This document shows positions 60,016-64,000 of a DNA stretch of 64,000 nt, in pieces. Made by a program: the position numbers and the translations under genes. This stretch comes from Actinoplanes teichomyceticus ATCC 31121 (GTDB taxonomy: Bacteria; Actinomycetota; Actinomycetes; Mycobacteriales; Micromonosporaceae): positions 310,001-374,000 of the forward strand of contig NZ_CP023865.1 in assembly GCF_003711105.1 (NCBI RefSeq), written 5' to 3'. The notes below the pieces were generated by a model. The model had not been told where the DNA came from and searched no databases. It worked only from the letters and a program-made list of their open reading frames with translations. The first letter of the stretch is position 1. Each line of letters begins with the position of its first letter.

Positions 60016-61383
60016 ATGGCCCCCGACTTCCCGCAGTTCCCGCCGGGCTTCCGGTTCGGCATGGCCACCTCGGCGTACCAGATCGAGGGCGCCTGGGACG
60101 CCGACGGCAAGGGCCCGAGCATCTGGGACACCTTCACGGCGCGGCCCGGCACGGTCCGGCACGGCGAGGACGGCCGGGTGGCCATCGACCACTACCACCG
60201 GTACGCCGAGGACGTCGGCCACATCGCCGCGGCCGGGGTGCGCGACTACCGCTTCTCCGTCTCCTGGCCCCGGGCGCTGGCCGGCGGCCGGGCCCTCGAC
60301 TTCTACGATCGGCTCGTCGACGCGCTGCTGGCCGCCGGGGTCCGCCCGGTCCCCACCCTCTACCACTGGGACCTGCCGCAGGAGCTGGAGGACCGCGGCG
60401 GCTGGCTGAACCGGGACACCGCGCACCGGCTCGCCGACCACGCCGGTGTCCTGGCCCGGCGGCTCGGCGACCGGGTCCGGGACTGGATCACCATGAACGA
60501 GATGAACGTGCACACCCTCTACGGGTACGCGCTCACCGACCACGCCCCGGCCCGCGGGCTCGGCCTCGCCGCGCTGCCCGCCGCACATCACCAGCTGCTC
60601 GCCCACGGACTCGCCGTGCGGGTGCTGCGGGCCCACGGCGCGGACGCGGTCGGCGTCGCCAACCAGCACTTCCCGGTGAGCGCGGCGAGCGAGGACCCGG
60701 CCGACCTGCGCGCCGCGGAGACGTTCCGCACCCTGACGAACTGGACGTTCTCCGATCCGATCCTGCTCGGCGGTTACCCGGACGAGACGATCCGGGCCGG
60801 GGTGGGCGTGCCGGACGCCCGGCTGGACCGGGACCTGGAGCTGATCGGGGCCCCGCTGGACTTCTACGGCGTCAACTTCTACGAGCCGACCACGATCGAG
60901 GCGCCCCGGGCCGGAAAGGACTACACCGGGGTGCTGGAGGTGGACATCCCCGACGGTATGCCGTTCTCACCGGTGCCGGTGAAGAGCGACGAACGTACCG
61001 ATTTCGGCTGGGCGATCGTGCCCGGCGCGCTCACCGAGATCCTGCTCGCCCTCCGCGGTCGCTATCCGGCGCTGCCCCCGGTCATCGTCACCGAGAACGG
61101 CGCGTCGTTCCACGACGCTCCACCCGGCCCGGACGGCCGGGTACCCGATCCGCGCCGGATCTCCTATCTGGACGCACACCTGCGCGCGGTCGCCGCCGCG
61201 ATCGACTCCGGGGTACGGGTGGACGGGTTCTACGTGTGGTCGGCGTTCGACAACTTCGAGTGGGCCGCCGGTTACGACGAGCGGTTCGGTCTGGTCCATG
61301 TGGACCGGCACACCCTCTCCCGGACGCGGAAAGACTCCTGGCACTGGTACCGCGACCTGATCGCCGCCCAGCGCCGCCCGTGA
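60016..61383 (+). CDS. GH1 beta-glucosidase
   Basis: 455 residues, single GH1 TIM barrel, cytoplasmic (no signal). FRFGMATSAYQIEGAW is the N-terminal GH1 signature, the acid/base glutamate is in WITMNEMN (TFNEP-like), and the nucleophile is in VIVTENGASF. WSAFDNFEWAAGYDERFGLV is the conserved C-terminal stretch. It hydrolyses terminal beta-glucosides, for example cellobiose. AAAGGA precedes the ATG. Operon with the MFS gene. Confidence 0.95.
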   Translation: MAPDFPQFPPGFRFGMATSAYQIEGAWDADGKGPSIWDTFTARPGTVRHGEDGRVAIDHYHRYAEDVGHIAAAGVRDYRFSVSWPRALAGGRALDFYDRLVDALLAAGVRPVPTLYHWDLPQELEDRGGWLNRDTAHRLADHAGVLARRLGDRVRDWITMNEMNVHTLYGYALTDHAPARGLGLAALPAAHHQLLAHGLAVRVLRAHGADAVGVANQHFPVSAASEDPADLRAAETFRTLTNWTFSDPILLGGYPDETIRAGVGVPDARLDRDLELIGAPLDFYGVNFYEPTTIEAPRAGKDYTGVLEVDIPDGMPFSPVPVKSDERTDFGWAIVPGALTEILLALRGRYPALPPVIVTENGASFHDAPPGPDGRVPDPRRISYLDAHLRAVAAAIDSGVRVDGFYVWSAFDNFEWAAGYDERFGLVHVDRHTLSRTRKDSWHWYRDLIAAQRRP

Positions 61384-61438
61384 CGGCGGTTCACCGGTCG
61401 CCGCCCGTGACGCCTATGCGCCGGAGCCGATCGCGGCG

Positions 61439-61528
61439 CCGGTTCAGCGGTCGCCGTTCGTGACGCCGGCACCGGTCCAGCGGTCGCCGTTCGTGACGCC
61501 GGCGCCGGTTCAGCGGTCGCCGGCGGGC
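61439..61528. repeat. 33-bp tandem repeat after the GH1 gene
   Basis: CAGCGGTCGCC recurs at 61445, 61478 and 61511 with a 33-bp period, preceded by a degenerate copy at about 61389. The last copy enters the 3' end of the TetR gene. Confidence 0.85.
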
Positions 61529-62121
61529 CGGCGCAGCTGGCTGACGAAATCGTCGGCGAGACGGGTCAGGCGCTCCGCCCGGCCCTCCTCGGCCCACCCG
61601 TCCACCAGGCTGAGCAGGGTGCTGCCCTCGACCAGGATGATGAAGTCGTCGATCACCGCCTCGTCGGTGACGCCGGTCCGCAACTCGTCCCGCTCGCGGG
61701 CCTCCCGCAGGCAGTTGTGCAGGTGCCCGCGGATCGCCCGGTGCGACCGGCGCCGCGACTCGGCCAGCCGCGGGTGGGACAGCGCCGCCCCGGCGAACGC
61801 CACGTTGACGTGCGCGTCCGCGGCCCGCTCCGGGTCCAGCGGCAGCACCGCGTCCAGCGCGGCGCGCAGCGCGGCCAGGCCGTAGCGGTCGCCGCCGAGC
61901 CGGAAGGCACGCTCCACGATCCGTTCGTAGACCGCCTGCTGCGCGGCGACGAGGATGTCATCCTTGCCGCCGAGGAAATGCGCGAGCACGCTGAGCGAGC
62001 AACCCGCCTCGTCGGCGATCGCCCGGGTCGTGGTCCCCTCGACGCCGCGCGCCCGGACCACCCGCCAGGTGGCCGCGAGCAGCTCCGCCCGGCGCGCCTC
62101 GCGATCGACCAGCCTGGGCAC
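61510..62121 (-). CDS. TetR family regulator (BetI/AcrR-like)
   Basis: 203 residues. RAELLAATWRVVRARGVEGT, TRAIADEAGCSLSVLAHFLG and GKDDILVAA are the TetR helix-turn-helix; the C-terminal domain (TLLSLVDGWAEEGRAERLTR) is of the BetI type. Convergent with the GH1 operon and divergent from nothing; it may control the MFS gene at 62370, which is on the same strand upstream of it. Confidence 0.86.
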   Translation of the reverse strand: MPRLVDREARRAELLAATWRVVRARGVEGTTTRAIADEAGCSLSVLAHFLGGKDDILVAAQQAVYERIVERAFRLGGDRYGLAALRAALDAVLPLDPERAADAHVNVAFAGAALSHPRLAESRRRSHRAIRGHLHNCLREARERDELRTGVTDEAVIDDFIILVEGSTLLSLVDGWAEEGRAERLTRLADDFVSQLRRPAGDR

Positions 62122-62170
62122 CCGCCCAGCTTAGCCAGCCACCGCCGACACCAGGTGCGCCGAGGCTTTC

Positions 62171-62361
62171 GCGCCGGGCGCGCTGGCATCTCCGGTGGGC
62201 GCGGCCGGCATCTCCGGTGGGCCTCGGGTTTGCGCCGGGCGCGGCATCCCCGGTGGGCCTCGGGTTTTGCGCCGGGCGCGGCCGGCATCCCCGGTGGGTC
62301 TCGGCCTTTGCGCCGGGCGCGGCCTGCATCCCCGGTGGGCTGAGGCTTCGCGCCGGGCGCG
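62171..62361. repeat. About 40-bp intergenic minisatellite
   Basis: GCGCCGGGCGCG recurs at 62171, 62232, 62269, 62310 and 62350, with GCATCCCCGGTGGGC between copies; spacing is 37-41 bp after the first. It fills the gap between the TetR and MFS genes. Confidence 0.85.
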
Positions 62362-62369
62362 GATTGGCC

Positions 62370-63542
62370 TCAGGCGGGGTGGGCCGGCTCCTGGACGGCG
62401 AGGTGGCGCAGGGCGCGGGCCGCCGGAACGGCCAGGATCACGCCGGCCACCGGGATGAGGAACGCGACACGCAGGCCGACCGGTTCGGACAGCGCGCCGA
62501 GCAGGACCGCGCCCAGCAGCGCCCCGCCATAGTTGAACAGGTTCACCCGGGCGATCACCTCGTCGCTGCTTCGCGCCGCCGCCTCACCGGCCGCGCTGAA
62601 CGCCAACGGGACGAGCACCCCCACGCCGAACCCGGCAATCGCGAACCCGGTCACCGCCGCGCCCACCGACGGCAGCAGCACGACCAGCCCGCAGCCGGCC
62701 GCGCACACCGCGAGCGCGCCCAGCGCCATCGCCAGCCGACCGGCGCGGGGTACCAGGTGGTCCGCGATCAGGCGGCTGACCAGCACGGCCGCCTGGTAGG
62801 CGGCGTATCCCAGCGGCGCGACCGAGGCCGCGGCGGACAGCGAATCCGCCAGGTAGACCGAGCTCCAAGTGCTCACCGCCGAATCGACCAGGAACGCGGT
62901 GAAGACCAGCAGGCCGCAGACCCGGACCACCCGTCGCACCACGCGGCCACCGCTGTCGTGCGCCACCCGGGAACGCTCGGTACGGCCCGGCTCGAACCGC
63001 CGCCACCCGGCCAGCCCGACCAGCACCGCGAACCCGGCCGCCGCGCCCACCGCGACCGACGCCCCACCACCGCCGGCCACCGATCCCGACATGAGCAGGG
63101 CCGCGGCGATGGCGGCCGCGGTGTACGCGGCGAACAGGCGGCTCATCACGCTGCGGCGCAGGCGCGCCTGGACCAGCACGCCCTGCATGCTCAGCGAGGC
63201 GTCGACGGCGCCCAGGCCGACGCCGTAGAGCAGCAGCACGGTCACGAAGACGGCGTTCGGGGCGCTCACGGTCGTCCCGGCCAGCCCCGCGCCGACCAGG
63301 AACAGACCGGTGGCCAGCGCGTACCGGCTGCCCCGGCGGCCGGCGACCCGGTCGGCCACCACCGAGCCGCCGGCCGCGGCCACACAGACCAGCAGCAGGA
63401 TCGCCGACACGAAGGCGTCGCTGAGGTCCTGCCGCTCCTTGAAGGCGGGCAGGGCGGTGACGACGGCCGCGTACCCGAGCCCCTGAGCGGCGTAGCCGGC
63501 GCCGATCAGGCGGGCCCGAGCCCCGGCGCTCATGTCGGTCAT
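62370..63542 (-). CDS. MFS transporter
   Basis: 390 residues, 12 helices, YbjJ-like branch (RLIGAGYAAQGLGYAAVVTA, ADRVAGRRGSRYALATG as motif A, GVGLGAVDASLSMQGVLVQA). Substrate unknown. It lies upstream of the TetR gene on the same strand across the minisatellite. ATG 63542 or 63533. Confidence 0.82.
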   Translation of the reverse strand: MTDMSAGARARLIGAGYAAQGLGYAAVVTALPAFKERQDLSDAFVSAILLLVCVAAAGGSVVADRVAGRRGSRYALATGLFLVGAGLAGTTVSAPNAVFVTVLLLYGVGLGAVDASLSMQGVLVQARLRRSVMSRLFAAYTAAAIAAALLMSGSVAGGGGASVAVGAAAGFAVLVGLAGWRRFEPGRTERSRVAHDSGGRVVRRVVRVCGLLVFTAFLVDSAVSTWSSVYLADSLSAAASVAPLGYAAYQAAVLVSRLIADHLVPRAGRLAMALGALAVCAAGCGLVVLLPSVGAAVTGFAIAGFGVGVLVPLAFSAAGEAAARSSDEVIARVNLFNYGGALLGAVLLGALSEPVGLRVAFLIPVAGVILAVPAARALRHLAVQEPAHPA

Positions 63543-63829
63543 CCCGCCTCGCCCATCGTTGGAGCGACGAAAATCACACGCTCATTCAGCGCAGCATGCC
63601 GGGCGTGATCGTCCACGGCAACAGATTCGTGTAAAGGAATGCGCCTTCCTCGTGGTGCGGGCGCTCTGTGCCGGCCCGGTCCCTGGCCGCACCGGCTGCT
63701 CGCGCGGCCGGCCTCGTCGCGTCTCGGGGGGCTGGTCGCCGTGCGGGCTCGCTCGGTTCGGGTTGCCGGCCTATCGCGGTTCGCGGAGCCCGCCGGGCCT
63801 GATCGGCCGCTTCGTCCAGCGGCCGGCTG
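63543..63829. other. Intergenic region, nothing recognised
   Basis: 287 bp between the MFS start and the mqnB stop. No gene, tRNA or clear hairpin seen. Confidence 0.5.
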
Positions 63830-64000
63830 TCAGGGCAGGGTGTGCAGGGCGGGGGCGGCGGCCCGCAGGGCCGCGAAAGCGTCGGCCAGGCGCCAGGTGG
63901 CGCGGTCCCGGGGGCCGACCGGGTTGGAGATGCTGCGCAGCTCGGCGAACGGGACACCGGCGTCGGCGGCGGCGACCGCCACGCCGTAGCCCTCCATCGC
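63830..64000 (-). CDS. mqnB: Futalosine hydrolase, C-terminal part (5' end outside window)
   Basis: The last 56 residues are visible, AMEGYGVAVAAADAGVPFAE then RSISNPVGPRDRATWRLADA, ending ALHTLP. MEG(Y/F)GVA with the following A-x-x-x-G-V-P-F-x-E-x-R-x-x-S-N-x-V-G-P-R-D is the conserved nucleosidase end of MqnB, which splits futalosine into hypoxanthine and dehypoxanthine futalosine. Same strand as mqnD at 55.8 kb, with which it is adjacent in Streptomyces. Confidence 0.88.
   Translation of the reverse strand, partial: AMEGYGVAVAAADAGVPFAELRSISNPVGPRDRATWRLADAFAALRAAAPALHTLP

Overview
The window reads as a high-GC actinobacterial chromosome, most like Micromonosporaceae (Actinoplanes and relatives). 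This is inference from gene content: a mycothiol S-conjugate amidase (Mca), futalosine-pathway menaquinone genes (mqnD, end of mqnB), Ku with a split LigD, DUF397 plus DUF5753 regulators, a thymidylate kinase fused to a transporter, and many apparently leaderless promoters (TAnnnT, then 6-8 nt, then the start codon). No 16S gene is present, so the genus is not proven.

Layout. 0-17 kb: housekeeping DNA metabolism (3' end of topA, MFS-tmk fusion, holB, a RicT/PSP1 protein) interrupted by a lactone oxidase/TetR/PLP-enzyme group, a divergent secreted GDSL esterase/GH10 xylanase pair with matching palindromes over both ribosome binding sites, a 41-bp minisatellite, a three-gene YbaB/WXG-like operon and an LPITG-anchored surface protein. 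16.5-19.9 kb: DinB-like protein, AraC regulator and a membrane phosphoesterase. 19.97-25.2 kb: a tRNA-Thr(CGT) carrying a decayed integrative element. It is bounded by a 43-bp direct repeat of the tRNA 3' half, keeps fragments of an integrase and a RepSA replication initiator fused by deletion, and carries a less GC-rich cargo: methyltransferase, probable restriction enzyme, EVE/PUA-like protein and a membrane protein. A second, shorter integrase remnant lies just outside its right end.

25.5-36 kb: GT87 mannosyltransferase plus PAP2 pair, a small secreted protein, a cassette of four overlapping very small genes, a truncated YcaO (TOMM cyclodehydratase) remnant, a TetR/MFS/Mca detoxification unit, a sugar-permease-like MFS and a geranylgeranyl-reductase-like flavoprotein. 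36.3-41.1 kb: DUF6226, DUF397 and XRE-DUF5753 genes, with a visible segmental duplication of the XRE module. 41-45.5 kb: LysR/NmrA pair, secreted protein, MFS exporter. 45.5-55.8 kb: genome maintenance block (Nudix, Ku, LigD ligase, LigD polymerase, PadR pair, XPB-type helicase and its partner, HAD phosphatase, cold-shock protein).

55.8-64 kb: mqnD and mqnB, which are neighbours in streptomycetes, are separated here by about 7 kb holding a frameshifted dipeptidase-like gene, two MFS transporters, a GH1 beta-glucosidase and a TetR regulator, with two intergenic minisatellites. The strongest hunting targets are the tRNA-Thr element and its cargo, the small-ORF cassette beside the YcaO remnant, the duplicated XRE module, and the widespread leaderless promoter layout.
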